64,000 bases of DNA, taken from Boesenbergia rotunda (taxonomy: Eukaryota > Streptophyta > Magnoliopsida > Zingiberales > Zingiberaceae). The stretch lies in NCBI GenBank assembly GCA_024364735.1, contig JAGFNQ010005417.1, forward strand, positions 62,001 to 126,000, in the 5' to 3' direction. The translations under genes were made by a program, and so were the position numbers. Of this stretch, positions 44,340-56,439 are shown in pieces (within the stretch, counting starts at the first letter, position 1; the number at the start of each line of letters is the position of its first letter). The notes below the pieces were generated by a model, which saw only the letters and a list, made by a program, of their open reading frames with translations, was not told the origin of the DNA and searched no databases.

Positions 44340-44990
44340 AAATTACGACATTTTGCTCTAAGATTTGAATTCTCATTATTTTCCATTCCACTTCTTATCA
44401 TTTCTACAAACAAGGTTATACAATAACTCAGTGCCCCCCACATGACCTACCTTATAATCATTTGTAAAGAGGTGAATCAGAAAATCGAGCAGACAGTATT
44501 TTTGATAGGAGGGTATTTTTCTGATTTCGTCGAGAATTGACCTTTGTCTGTTTTTATAAATCTTCCATGTAATTACCAACTTAGTTATGTCATGAGATAT
44601 AATCAACTTTGATTCGAATTCGACAGTTTGACAATTTGGAATTGCTAATTTGATAGTTTAAAACCATCGATTTGATGATTCTTAAATGATTGATCTTTAT
44701 TTTAAGATCGATTACGATTTAAGATTCAGAATCATCGATTCATAAGTCGTTCATGATTCTTTGTAGTTGAATATTATTATATTAAAAAATTAAAATTATA
44801 AATTCATAAAATAGAAAATATTTGGAGTTATTTAAAATTACGTATTCTCTATGATTTTATAAGAATATTCTAATCGTCATCTGTAAGAATCATTTAAAAA
44901 AAAATAAAGACTGTTTTATGCTTCCCCAACAATCAGAATCATCAATAAGAACTATTTAACAGTTAGAATTCTCTATATTTTAAATCACAC
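44340..44990. other. Intergenic, no gene seen
   Basis: AT-rich, with repeated GATTCGAAATTG / ATCGATTTGATGATT-type text near 44610-44760 but no element ends. No credible ORF. Confidence 0.5.
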
Positions 44991-44993
44991 TAA

Positions 44994-45673
44994 GGGAGTA
45001 TTTGAGAGAACTTTTACTTCTTGAAAAATGATTCTTGTAGTGATTATCTTGAAGTTAGTAAGAAGTTAAAGTAAACAGTGTTTGAAAATAGAAGCCAAAA
45101 GCTGATATAGGATAAAGTTTGAGTGTTTAGGAGAATAATTACTTCCGAGCTTAATTTTTAATTGAATGACAATAATATCCTTAAACTATATAAATTAATC
45201 ATTTTTTAATTATTTAAATATAATTTCGATATTATTAATAATTTGTTCACGTAATTATTATTATATTTTAAATAGTGATATAATTATTATTATATTTTAA
45301 ATATAGTATTAAAATTAATTTTTTTATAATTTGAATATTTGAAAAAATATATAAAATTAATAAAAAATAAAAAATAAAAAATATATAATTTATATAAATA
45401 TAATATATATATATATATATATATAATTCTGAAAATTAGGTCAAGTGGCAATCAGGTAAAATGTTATATTATTTAAGGATATAAATATTATTTTTTAATG
45501 TTATATCATAAATAAAAAAACAGAAGCAGGTAGAAGCATCAAATTATTGTTTCTAACTTCTGAGCAAAAGTAACAGAAGCTAAAGCAGAATCTAGCCTTC
45601 CCAAACACTCAAAAGTGATTCTGTGTAGCCAGAATCTAAAAAGCAGGTAGTAGAAGCTCTCCCAAACACTCCC
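44994..45673. mobile_element. Tourist-like MITE, intact ends
   Basis: 680 bp. GGGAGTATTTGAGAGAACTT at the left; CTCTCCCAAACACTCCC at the right, TAA on both sides (44991-44993, 45674-45676). AT-rich interior with a (TA)n run at 45402-45424. Reference copy for the interrupted element at 16647-17528. Confidence 0.85.
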
Positions 45674-45778
45674 TAAGTATTATTAAGAAAAAATTTTTCC
45701 TACTTATAACTATTAAGCATGAAACCAAATTATTGATTAATTATTATATATTTAATAACAGATAAAAATATCCATGTA

Positions 45779-46020
45779 GAAAAATCATAGGGAGAGTGAA
45801 AATGAGAGAGTGAAAAGTATAGTGAATGACGCGACACCTTGCATACAGCGATCTCCGACGGGTTCACCGTGCCCTCCCAGGGTATAGTTTGATTTGGGAC
45901 GGCGGGCGAAGGCCGCCGATGATGTCCAAGTGATAATCGGACGTGTGCATGTAAAATACCACGTCATACTACGCCATGTTACATCATTAACTATGTTTTT
46001 CACTCTCCCTATCATTACTC
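45779..46020. mobile_element. Mutator-type MITE, copy 2
   Basis: 242 bp with an exact 9-bp duplication ATCCATGTA (45770-45778, 46021-46029). Ends GAAAAATCATAGGGAGAGTG and, inverse, GAGTAATGATAGGGAGAGTG. Core shared with copy 1 (GGTTCACCGTGCC, GGCCGCCGATG, CGGACGTGTGCATG). Confidence 0.9.
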
Positions 46021-46029
46021 ATCCATGTA

Positions 46030-46918
46030 TAACATAATTAGTTAGGATATTAGATTTTCTCACAAGAGTCCCAATTCAAATCTTGACAATGCAATTGTTT
46101 TAAATAAATTTTCATCCGTATTAAAAAAAATAATAGATGATTAACTGCCAATTCGATGATTTTTATAAGCTTGAATTGTAATTAGCCTTGACACTTTACG
46201 AAACTAATTTTGATTGCTGATTCGAAATCAAAGTCAATGGGTAATCGACCCATTAACCCAATTATAGGCCTGGACCGAGTACGGTTTCTACCGAGTGAAT
46301 GGGTAATCGACCATTTGACCTGATTATGAGACCTGACTGGGTTTGATTTGGACCAGGCCCGAGATCGGGTCGACCTTGAGATACTCCACCTTTTATCATC
46401 GTATCATATACAAAATGATAATTAATATATTATTAAAAAATAATTATTTAAGTTGGATAATATAATTGATACACTGAAAAATAATGATAGTGTCCATGGA
46501 CAGAGCAAAAAGAAAATAACTCATCGACCGGATTTAAAAAAAAAATATGAAAAATAAAATAAAATAAAATATCCACTGCAAATAAGTAGAATCCAAGGGC
46601 GCCCCATTGCAGTTTCTAAAGTTTGCCTCGTCGCTCGCGTAATCGGTTTTCACCCCCCCAAAGGGCCAAAACTGATCCGCTTCTCCATCAGAGGGAGCGG
46701 TAGTAGAAGCGACTGCAGTCGTTCGATGAGAGACGGGGACGGTTAAGACAAATCCCTCAATTTCTTCTCCTGTTCGACGGAGCCGTACCACTGCCCCGCG
46801 ATCCTTCGATCCGGTTACTCGCTATCTTTGCTCTTCCTTGCCGTCGCTGCTCCTTCCTCTCTCTGCTCTTCCTTACCCTCACTGCTCGTTCTGGACTTCG
46901 CTCTCTCACCCCTTCGCA
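46030..46918. other. SWC5 upstream region
   Basis: Degenerate GACC(T/C)GATTATGAGACCTGA-type text at 46240-46390. From about 46590 the sequence turns GC rich, leading to the SWC5 5' UTR (CTCTTCCTT-rich, 46820-46918). No clear TATA box. A minus-strand ORF at 46534-46791 is not recognisable. Confidence 0.4.
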
Positions 46919-49900
46919 ATGGCGTCTCCCGGCGAATCAGGTGCGCTTACTGCTCCCTTCGGGCTTCGATCATTATTTGCTTAAATTTCTCTTTCCAGAC
47001 TTGGATCTCGATTTGTTCATGGGGATTTGCAATTTCTATTAACATCCTGACGGCTACCTAGGCAGCCTATAAGTTTTCAAGAATACAGGTCCAAAGTTTG
47101 TGAGTGTCATGCCCTTCTTGTACTCTTAGTCCCCCCTGCTTCACATCATGCTTTTCTGATCCCAGCAGTCGGATCTCTAGAAAATAAATCTGATTGATTA
47201 AGTGGGCAAATTTGGCATCTTTCTTGACTTTTCTCTAGAATTTGGGCTTAAATTTAAAGCTCAGACTTGGCTGTTTATGTGCTGAATTAAGGTGGAATAA
47301 GGTCTGATTTAAACTATGAAAAACTTACAAGTAAAAAATAGTAATAATGATTACGTACAAGTAGTTTCGATCATTTTTAGTGTTTATCCTTTGCTCACTG
47401 TATAATTTGGGTCCTCCATTGTTTGAAAAATTTTGAATTGTGTTTGTTATACCTTCTATGTTATGGTGATAAACTTGTTTTACTGTTTTGGCAAACTGGT
47501 ACAATTATTGTAGGACCGTAGATGTTGAGAGAGAGAGAAGGGGGGGGGGGGTGAATCTCGATCCCGATTATAACTTTTCTTTTCTTTTTGTAAAACCAAA
47601 GTAAGAGCAGCGGAAACAAAAATGACATGTTTAGTTTTACTTGGTTCGGAGCCTTTGTCGACTCCTACTCCAAGGCCCGCGACCCTTGATCACTTTCAAT
47701 GGCCCAATCACTATAATTCTCCTTTGAAACTTTGAAGGAGAAGTCGAATACAAATGAAGGAGGGTGTAACAATCTTTACACCTCTCCTAATGAAATGAGT
47801 ATAATATTAAATTTACCGACAGATGTATAATGAAACTTGAAGCTTATTGTCGGAGTTGCTCTTGGTGCGGAGACTTGTTTGAAGATGATCTCGGCGCAGA
47901 GCGTGAAAGAGAGCAGAATTTAAGCAGTAGAAAAGTTGTTTTGAATTGAATCTTTGAACCTTATTTTATAGCTGAACCAAACCAGAAAATTTTGGAAATC
48001 ATCGTTCCGCCGGCTGATCCCTCTGATTCGTCGACGGAACCCCCTGTGAATCTTACTTGGTTCGCGTCCAACTTCGTGATCCGAAACCACTTGATCCGTC
48101 AATGGAACAACCCTTTCAGTTGATGGAACCCCAGTTTTACTTTTTTGATCGAACTAGCTGAGCTGGTTGTCGCGTCAGAGTATTAATGATCCGTCAACAG
48201 ATTATATCTTTCAGTTGACGAAACACCCCTTCCTTTTCTTCCTCGAAACAACCTGAACCAGTCTGATCTTTCCTTGATCCGTGATCCTGTTGATTAATCG
48301 ATGGAACCACTTTTTTTCCTTTTGGGTTTTGTTTCGTAATTCGCTGTTTTGGATTTACCTGGATCTGTCGACGGAACAATGTTTCCTGCAAAACAGTGTT
48401 AGCATAGATATATATATTTTACCCTGCAAGACAAAGTTAGACATATATGAAATATGCATGAATGGGATAGATAGATAGGTCTATCTTGATCTCGACTTTG
48501 AAATCTCCGTTGGTTTCTTTGGTCGGATCATCGCCTAAGGTTTTGTCCCAAGCTGGGGCACGTCCTCACTCACTCCATCCAGAATCTTATCTCAACAAGT
48601 ACAATAACAGTAATGCAAAACTTGTACTTAGGCTCACCAAAATCCGCTGGTCCGGTCGACTGCGCAACCCTTCGGACATCCTTACTTGTAGGTCACTCCT
48701 CTAAGACCTGGTGTTCACTCTCCTAAGACCTAGGGTTTACTCCCCTAGGATTTTCTCTTTGCTTGGAGTTCACTCCTCCAAGACTCCTCATCACCTAAGG
48801 TTCACTCCTCTAGGATTTTTCTCTTTGCTTGGAGTTCACTACTCCAAAACGTCTCATCACCTAAGGTTCACTCTCTTAGGATTTTTCCTTTTATTTAGAG
48901 TTTACTCTCTAAGACTTTTCACTCTTGCTTGTTATTTGGCCAACTTTAACCTGATTAAAGCCCATTAAACATATTGTCAAACAAACATTAAAACTCTGAA
49001 GGTTGATTGCACCAACAGTTATTTCACCCGGTAATCTTGATACAACACACTGCCTGGACAATGTTGTTTTAAGTGCTTTAATTATTTTTTGTGACAGCTA
49101 TTGAAGTTTGTTCTGTCATACTACCTAGATGGGTAAAGTTATCTCTCTTATTATAAAACTCATGAGCATCTGATGTTACTCATGTACATACTGTAGGAAG
49201 CAGAACATGTACTTCAGACGAAGCTATTCAGAATCAGGCTGAACCTCCCAGTTTGGAGGAGCAACATGATGATAGTGGTAAGTGTGTGAGAAATATGTAT
49301 TTAGTTATCCTACGTTGTTGATGTGAAAAATTATAGGAATAGGACTGATATAATCTGTCATGCTTCACAGTTTAGGATGTTGGGCAGTGAAGACCAAACA
49401 CAAAAAGTTTTAACATTTTAAAAATTCTCAGATAGGCTTATGAACTTGCTCAAAAACACAGTAACAGTGATATTACTATTTGGGAGTAATTAGGTGCATC
49501 TCTAATAGATGATAAAATAATGGAAAATATATTAAGATGTTATGCACGTTCAAATGCTGTAAATAGTATAGCTAGAAGCCTAGAACACATGCAATTGGTG
49601 AGAATTAAAGGTGTGATGACATCTAGAGACCAAAGAAAACATAAGTAATTAAATGGGTTGGAACATTCAATGTTACAAATAGCATTACATAGGCTTAGTG
49701 GAGAGATAAGATCCATTCCGTTGACCCAGCATTTAGAACTAACATGATTTGATGACGACGACGACTACATGTTTTACAATATGTGCTTATTCCCTATTTC
49801 CATTCATACTTATGTTAACTTGTTCTGTACCAGAGTCATTTAGTTATATTAGTTCAATAAAGTTGTGCTTCTTTTACAAGTATAGGACTTGACAAATTTT

Positions 49901-50320
49901 GGTTTTGATTTCAGATAGAAAAGCTCGCATTGACGAAGTTTGGAAGAAAATGAACAGTGGGATGCCCCTCAAGGACCTCAAATCCTTAGTGAATAAGCCC
50001 AATTCAACTGGAAGTATAAAGGCAAAAACAACTACTCCTGTAATGATGCTAATGTTTCTTTGCCATCTATTCTCAAAGTGAATTTATTCCAATTTTTCCT
50101 AACTTCCAATTGCTCTTGTTTTATTGGGACCTCATAGGGCTGGATGTTCCAACTTGGAATTGCACCTGCGAAGGCACCAGCTGCTACATCCACACTGGGA
50201 AAGAGACCAGAAAGCACATTGAATGGATCGATGGAAGAAGCTAAGAAACTTGCAACAGCTGCTCTTTTGGCTGCCAAGGATGCTGCATTATCTACAATTG
50301 CTGGAAGGGGAAAAGTTGAA
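46919..50320 (+). CDS. SWC5: SWC5 / BCNT-family protein, 5' half only
   Basis: Exons 46919-46940, 49197-49277, 49915-50039 and 50138-50320, GT-AG, in phase (137 codons so far). SWC5 is a subunit of the SWR1 complex that exchanges H2A for H2A.Z. Seen here: an acidic N-terminus (EEQHDDS), the ARIDEVWKKMNSGMPLKDLK segment with the conserved E-V-W, GWMFQLGIAP, and AATAALLAAKD-type helical text leading to GRGKVE. In relatives GRGKxE is directly followed by TEVRDFAGEEI and the C-terminal BCNT domain. The donor at 50321 (GTATGC) is intact, but I found no BCNT exon in the rest of the window. Either intron 4 exceeds 13 kb or the gene is truncated. A solo LTR sits in intron 1. Confidence 0.85.
47509..49017 (-). 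mobile_element. SIRE-like solo LTR in SWC5 intron 1
   Basis: 1509 bp. On the minus strand it starts TGTTGGTGCAATCAACC and ends CATCTACGGTCCTACA, after a long C run. Flanks ATTAT (47504-47508) and GTTAT (49018-49022) are a duplication with one change. Contains repeats of CTCCTAAGACCT / CACTCCTCTAGGATTTT (48690-48920). Confidence 0.82.
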
Positions 50321-50729
50321 GTATGCATATTTTCTCTATTCTTCATTTTAAGGTATTAGTAAGCGATTCCATGCAGTAGCTGGTCAGTTAACAACATAGT
50401 GCCAAGGTGGTTGGTGTGAGTCTAAGCAGGGGCTTAGGTGGCCTACATTGGAATGCTATTAAAATATGGTTACGTATATATCATATTACAAGAACAAATT
50501 CTAAAACCACTAAACACATAACCACAAAATATGTACAATTAACAGAAAAATCACAATTAAACATAAAATTCTCAATGATACATCTACGTTGCAACCAAAC
50601 ACTTAGCGAATTCAAATTAATGTCATACTACAATATCTAAATATAGAAAAGATCACTAGTGTGATACACTCAAGTTTGTAATAAAATAGCTTTAAGTGAA
50701 TAATGATGAGTAAGAATCCAGTCTAGTCA
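50321..50729. other. SWC5 intron 4, proximal part
   Basis: Intron sequence. GCCAAGGTGGTTGGTG..GGGGCTTAGGTGGCC (50401-50440) looks like the end of a hAT-type element as at 20392, but no partner was found. Confidence 0.4.
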
Positions 50730-50745
50730 TCTCTAAGAGGAGAAA

Positions 50746-50904
50746 AGGGCAGCCCGGTGTATGAAGTTCCTGCCAATGTGGTATTCCGGGGAAGGTCTAT
50801 TGTATGTAGCCGTATCTTGCTTTGCAAGAGGTTGTTTTTGAACTCGAACCTGTGACCTCTAGGTCATACGGTAGCAACTTTACCGTTGTGCAAGGCTACC
50901 CTTC
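50746..50904 (-). mobile_element. Au-type SINE
   Basis: 159 bp with an exact 16-bp duplication TCTCTAAGAGGAGAAA (50730-50745, 50905-50920). On the minus strand: GGGTAGCCTTGCACAACGGT head, GTCACAGGTTCGAGTTC (B box), CCTCTTGCAAAGCAAGATACG and a GGGCTGCCCTTTT end. This is the order of the widespread Au SINE as I remember it. The internal variable region is shortened. Confidence 0.9.
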
Positions 50905-50920
50905 TCTCTAAGAGGAGAAA

Positions 50921-51709
50921 GGATATCAAAAAAGTCCTAATTTAATTCCTCCTGATCACCCTCCTCTCTTTCTTCCTTAGAATTAATCTCTTCTTGTATA
51001 AAGGGACCAACTAGTTTCAAGTTTCTTCTTACTTGAGAAAGCTCATTAGCCCTGAGTCTTCTGCAATTATATCCCATGTCAAGCCTGATCCAAGAACTAT
51101 TTCTTCTTACATCTTCATTCACCTATTTTCTAGCAACATCTTTTTGACTCTAAAAGAGCTCATCTCTTCTCATTTTTGCAATTCTTCAAACTTGCATTAA
51201 ATTGGACATATATTAGATTATTTATCTTCTTGACAAATAGTTCTAATGATCACTTGAGATAGTGCTACTAGTGTCGGTATCGGTGTTGAAGGTGTGCCAA
51301 AGGAAGAGAAAGTGCTAGTGTCGAAGGAAGAGGAACATGAGGAATGTCTTAGAGGTGTGTAAGTAGGGGCACTAGTATTGGAGGAAGAGAACGGAGAGAT
51401 GATGAACTCAGAGGACGAGAAAGAAGAGAAGTAGGAGGAAGTGTACGCAGAGATTTCAGTGTGGCTAGAGGAGGAGGAGGTACTGCTTTAGTTTCAACAC
51501 AAAGGAGGAGGAAGCTAGGTTTTGGCGAGAGGAAGGCCTGAACCATGAATCGCGTGCTGGCTGACGGGTAGAATGAAAAATTTCGTTTACTGATATGGTA
51601 ATGCAAAGAAGGAATTAAATCATCATAATAGGCAACACTTGAAGAAAAATAAATTGAAGATAATTCCAAATTAGCACTTCAACAATACAAGGAAACAAAT
51701 TAAAGAATA
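50921..51709. other. Intergenic or intronic, no gene seen
   Basis: Mixed sequence. A purine-rich stretch of GAAGAGG text (51300-51480) gives a minus-strand ORF of 106 codons that is low-complexity and serine/proline rich. No recognisable domain. Confidence 0.4.
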
Positions 51710-51994
51710 AAGTGACTGCAATAATTAGAGATTTGATTTGTTTGTTATTTGGTAATTAATATTTTCTATTTAGGCAATAAATGAGGAATTAATTATAATT
51801 CCTACTAAATTATCGTTCTTTCCTTATTTATCATATTTATTTTTATATTTGTTATTGAATCAAGTCTATAAAAGGGCTTCAGAGTCTTGTTATTTAATCA
51901 TCTTGAATAATTGAATTTTCACTTGTCTTCTCTAAGTGAGAGTTTACCCAACTTTGGTGAGGATCATGTTTTGTTCATCTGCTGTGTCACATCA
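51710..51994 (+). mobile_element. Ty3 LTR, short
   Basis: LTR-like sequence ending GTGTCACATCA directly before a primer site. TATA-like CTATAAAAGGGC at 51868-51879. The left boundary near TGACTGCAATAATTAG is a guess. Confidence 0.5.
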
Positions 51995-51997
51995 ATT

Positions 51998-52008
51998 TGG
52001 TATCAGAG
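51998..52008 (+). other. Primer binding site, tRNA-iMet, diverged
   Basis: TGGTATCAGAG followed by AAG instead of C. It precedes the gag relic. Confidence 0.65.
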
Positions 52009-52051
52009 AAGAAGTCTAAATTCGGTTTTATACTTCTTTTTTCCACCAACC

Positions 52052-52187
52052 TCACCTTTCCTTTGGGCGACATCAACAACTCCTTTCACTATCTCGGTAG
52101 CATCGTTCTCACTTGAAAATCACCTTTCCTTTGGGCGACATCAACAACTCCTTTCACTATCTCGGTAACATCGTTCTCACTTGAAAA
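52052..52187 (+). repeat. Tandem duplication, 68 bp x 2
   Basis: A 68-bp unit starting TCACCTTTCCTTTGGGCGAC at 52052 and again at 52120. I see one difference (GGTAGCATC versus GGTAACATC). In the leader of the Ty3 relic. Confidence 0.9.
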
Positions 52188-52437
52188 TTAATGATTGTTT
52201 GAATTTAGCAAGCTAATTAATTTTTGTGCATTATTTATTCAACTCACATATTATTTATTTTTATATATTTTACAATCATCTCTGTTTGATTACCTACTTA
52301 TTTTGTTGCTATGTTAAGTCATTTATTTATCTAATGTCCTATTTGTGTTTTCATTTGTTTTAAGTTCTAACTTGTATCCTTAATATTATTGTGCCACATA
52401 ATTTATAAATCTCATTATTTGTCGAACCTCCACATTG

Positions 52438-53620
52438 GCCATGATGAGAAACCCTACAATTAGCTCAACAATCACCTAGGCATCAACCACCTCGAGACTA
52501 TCAATCAATCATTGATGAGGAAGATCACTTTTAAAACATCCAAATCCGATCTAGAGTTAGACCTGAACTTAGACTAGAAATAGATACTACCCGTCGAGTT
52601 AAATTAGATGCCCCCAATTTTGATTGCCGGCTAGATCCAAACACATTCCTTATTTTGGTCGTTGAGATTGATGATTACTTTGACTAGGTCTGTCATAAGA
52701 TTAAAGAGATTGAGCAATTGCTAAAAGTCCTACCTTACGATCACCAACCCCTTCGACTATAGTGCCCTTACATGTAAGACGTCACAACAATTGAGCAAAT
52801 CCATTGTTTCAACCCAACTTGGATCTGTCATTCAACGAGTAGAGATGAAATAGATTCTAAATAAAAAATTTATCTCAACATACTTTAGAAACCAACAATA
52901 CACCATGTGGATTAATCTAAAACAATCGAACATGAGCGTAATTGAATATTTGAGAAAATTTTACAACTTACAAATGCGGTGCAATCCCAAATTAGATTTA
53001 GGGAAACCCTAATCCACTTTATTAATGGTTTGAGGTCTAAAATGCAAAGACAAGTTAAACTATTTGTCCTAACCTCAATGAAAGAGGTCTATCAAAAGTT
53101 TAATTTGTGAAAGTCCCTACCTTGCGATCACTATCCCCTTTGATCGGTAGCATCCCCAGATATAAGATGTCACAACAATTAAGCAAACCCATTGTTTCAA
53201 CCCGCCCTGGATTTGTCATTCAACATGTAGAGATGAATACACAAACATTTTAAAAAGCAAAAAACTCTAACATTCAATGCTTCAATTGTCGTGGTAAGGG
53301 TCATGTGGCATCTAAGTGTCCTTATAGTGTCCCAATCTTAGAACAAGAACCCAATCATGAAGTAGCATACTTTCCAACCCCAGGGTGACGAAGAAATTAA
53401 CTCTCTTGATAAGCACCATGAAAATAAGAAAATATAAGAACAAACCATAGGACTCAATGTATGCATTACATCCTTTCCACGCCCACACCTGATGACATGT
53501 GGAAACACACTAACATCTTTTACACGTGCAAAATGCAGGAGTAAGTCTTGTGAAATCATGATCAATAGTGGGAGTTGCATGAATGTAGTGTCTACATAGG
53601 TCATTTTTAAGATTCAAGCC
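52438..53620 (+). pseudogene. Ty3 gag relic with zinc knuckle
   Basis: Translation in pieces: RRVKLDAPNFDCRLDPNTFL then EIDDYFD (the FDGRxDPxxFLxWL gag block), NMSVIEYLRKFYNLQMRC, ETLIHFINGLRSKMQRQV and, at 53278-53319, CFNCRGKGHVASKCP, an intact CCHC zinc knuckle. Several stops interrupt. A 128-bp segment (52723-52850) is repeated with changes at 53109-53236. No protease, reverse transcriptase or integrase is recognisable afterwards. Confidence 0.75.
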
Positions 53621-54170
53621 ATTCCTAAACCACACCCGAGCCCTTCGCTAGTGAGAGTTGCATGAACGTAGTGTTAACACTCAACATAGCCATTCGTAAA
53701 TGACACCTGAGCCCCTACAAAGTGGCATGGGTAAATCAGACTTCCCTTTTGGTTACACAAAGGTATTTGGTTCCTATAGATGCGGCCACGCAATGCCGCC
53801 GCAAGCCAGGGCCGTGGCTAGAAGGCTGCCACACAGTGCATCAACGAGCCAGGGCTGTGGCTCGCAAGATGACTGCTCGTCGCTCGCGAGGCGGTTGCTC
53901 GTGGCTCTCCAGGTGGCGCTTGCTAGGCTGCCGCCTTGGGCTGGCCATGCGTTCTGCTGTGCAGGGACAGTCGAGGGTGGAGCTGCAGCAGAGGAAGAGG
54001 AAGGTTTCTGTCCGATTTGAGTAGACGAAAACCCCCCAAAAAGTGATCCATTATTTGATGATAAGTAAACAGTGGAAAGGATGTGTAATCTATTCTTTCT
54101 CAAGAAATAAACAGTGGAAATTTCTACGTGGAAAACTTTCCTTAGTTTTTTTTTTCAATCTGCCCTTCCA
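53621..54170. other. GC-rich spacer, no gene assigned
   Basis: GC-rich block 53780-54010 with repeats of GCCAGGGC(C/T)GTGGCT and GCTCGC. Overlapping ORFs in three frames are compositional. It may be LTR or satellite sequence. Confidence 0.4.
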
Positions 54171-56435
54171 GTAAACAGAGCATTAGAGAGACGAAAGCAA
54201 GGGTTAGCCCACTCCTGTTAGTCGAGCATATGAGTGTATTCTTATGTCTTCTTCTGCGGTTGGAGTGACTCAAGTCAGTCGAGTTATTTATACTTTAATT
54301 CATGAACCACTCCGAATAGTTGTCCCAAAGTTGCTTGGATTGGAGAGCTCACATTTGAAAGGATAGAAAACACTCTAAAAGCTTCACCGAAAGGGCACTT
54401 GATTGGGACAGGATGAACTGCCTATCAAGTATCAACATCAAAAGGAACAAACTGCCTGTCAACATCAAAAGGAGTTATGCCAACAGGTGCTACGCCAGTT
54501 GCTACAGGAACTCCCTCTCCTTCAACAACTGTCTGGTTTCCTTCTGTACCAAACACTACCAAATAACCTAGAACTCAGAATCCCTATAATTGCATATTAG
54601 ACATCTGAGGGCAAGGCTAACAAATCTATTCAACCCACTCAATTGAAGGCCATCCAGCTAATCTTATTTAGAAGTTCAGATGCAGCTGTATAAGTAGTAT
54701 GCCATTCACGACGGCTGCTCTGTTGGCTCAATTAATATATCACTATGTTCTTTGGCAATTAAGTTCATATAAAACACTATGGAAAGCAAGAGGGGGCAAG
54801 GAAGTGCCTTGGCTCGTTAGGGTTTGGATTCAACTTCCCCTGTCTTCGTTCTAGTCTGATCTTTTTCACTCGAATTCTGTAGCTCCCAATCAAGGTTCAG
54901 ATTGACAAGACCGACTTAACAGAAAGGTGAAACCGTATGGCTCAAATCAGTCTCAAAAGCCTAACCATTCACTCTATAAGAAGGAACGGGAGATCTTTCC
55001 TCGTAACTGCTGGTGGAGTGACTCATGCTTCTCTTTTCTCCTTTCTTGTAGGGTCTACCTTAATTGACATTCCCGGCTTGAGCAGCTGTTAATTTAATCA
55101 GGTACGTATTCAGAAACCTTGCCTATGGGAATGGTGTAAGTTCAAAAGAGGCATAGCGCCTGAAGATCGATCTGGTTTTATGCCTTGCAGATAAAAGACA
55201 AGAAGGGTTGGGTTCGGGGCTATATGCCTAGAACGTAGCTGAAGCACTCTTGTCAGTTGCAGTTCACGTAGGGTTTTTAACCACGTCTCATTCAATCTTT
55301 ATCAAAGTAAGCACTCAGAACGATAACACTGTTGAATAAGGGGTAAGATGATTGGGAGCAGGAGTTGCTGGTTCTTTCTTTGCTAGGGTTGAATCTATTC
55401 ATGAATAGGTAGAGGCGAGACTCATTTTTTAATACCGCTTCAGGTTGTTAACTTTTCTTTTATCAACAACAAATGAAGAGTTGCTTCTTCCAGTTGGAGT
55501 TGTTCCAGTTCGAGCAATGAGTTGATGAGTAACTCCTTCCTTTCTAGTTATAATGAAGCGAGGAAAGGTCTTTTTTAATCTCGGGTTATGACTCTTCTTC
55601 GGGTTAAGATAAAATCTCTCCTTTTCTTGGATCCTAGAATATACCCCTCTTCCCGGTATGGAGTCTATGTTAACACTTGTTTCATATCGTCAGTATGGAA
55701 GCTTTCGAAGACCCTATTTGAAGCTCAGGATATGCAAACGACTTATAACCACGGATTGGATTCCGTACCGTGAGAAGGAGAAGCAGACAGGTTTTCTCAA
55801 CGAGTGATGGGAGGAGGAAAGATACTCAGAAGGTATAGGTTGGGCTAGTTAACATGTGTTTTCTCATCTCCATCGGGTAAGGGGCAATCAAGAAAGGACA
55901 GTCCACCTCGCCGCTACAACGACAGAAAGGCCTTTTCCCACTCCTTGCTAAATGAGCCTCTGAACTCAGATTCTCAAACGAGGAGCGTGAATACAACTAT
56001 TCTAGTTCTAAGTGCTTCCATTGCCGTCGACTTTGATTTTCATTTTGCATCTCTACCTCAAACTTAAGGACAGAAAAACTTAAATGTGAGATATCAAGGA
56101 AGGAAAAAGTGGGAAACGAGATTGAAAACATAAAAGAATCTTTTTTTTTAGATCTTTATCATATAATGATCTCACCCACATATGCAAGTGATGAGTTGTT
56201 GTACTACTCTTCATTCTGAATATTAATCTTCCTTTTCTTATGTATAGTGAATAGAAAGAGAAAATGAAAGAGTAATTGAATTTGTGTAGCCCTCTTATAG
56301 AATAGTTGAATGACAACTAGCCCCTTTCTATTCTGGGAATGCAAAATGGGGAGTGGATAGCATGGGAAAAGACAGAATATACTACTGCAAGCTATGCACT
56401 TTATGTTTATTCTAAGTTGCCTATTCTGACTGCTA
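54171..56435. other. Possible mitochondrial-derived DNA, part 1
   Basis: Unlike its AT-rich surroundings, this has even base composition, few homopolymers and no TE motifs, and reads like plant mitochondrial intergenic spacer (for example GGAACGGGAGATCTTTCCTCG, CCCGGTATGGAGTCTATG). No mitochondrial gene fragment was recognised. A nuclear-mitochondrial transfer is an inference from texture only. Confidence 0.35.
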
Positions 56436-56439
56436 CAAC

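Noticed and set aside
46534..46791. 85-codon minus-strand ORF upstream of SWC5
   Set aside because: Ends in a homopolymer-encoded tail, has no recognisable domain, and overlaps the likely SWC5 promoter.
53700..54103. Three overlapping ORFs of 100-109 codons
   Set aside because: Open on both strands in a GC-rich repetitive block; composition explains them.
55588..55773. Mitochondrial gene fragment
   Set aside because: The 61-codon frame has no similarity I can recognise to any mitochondrial protein; only the general texture suggests organellar origin.
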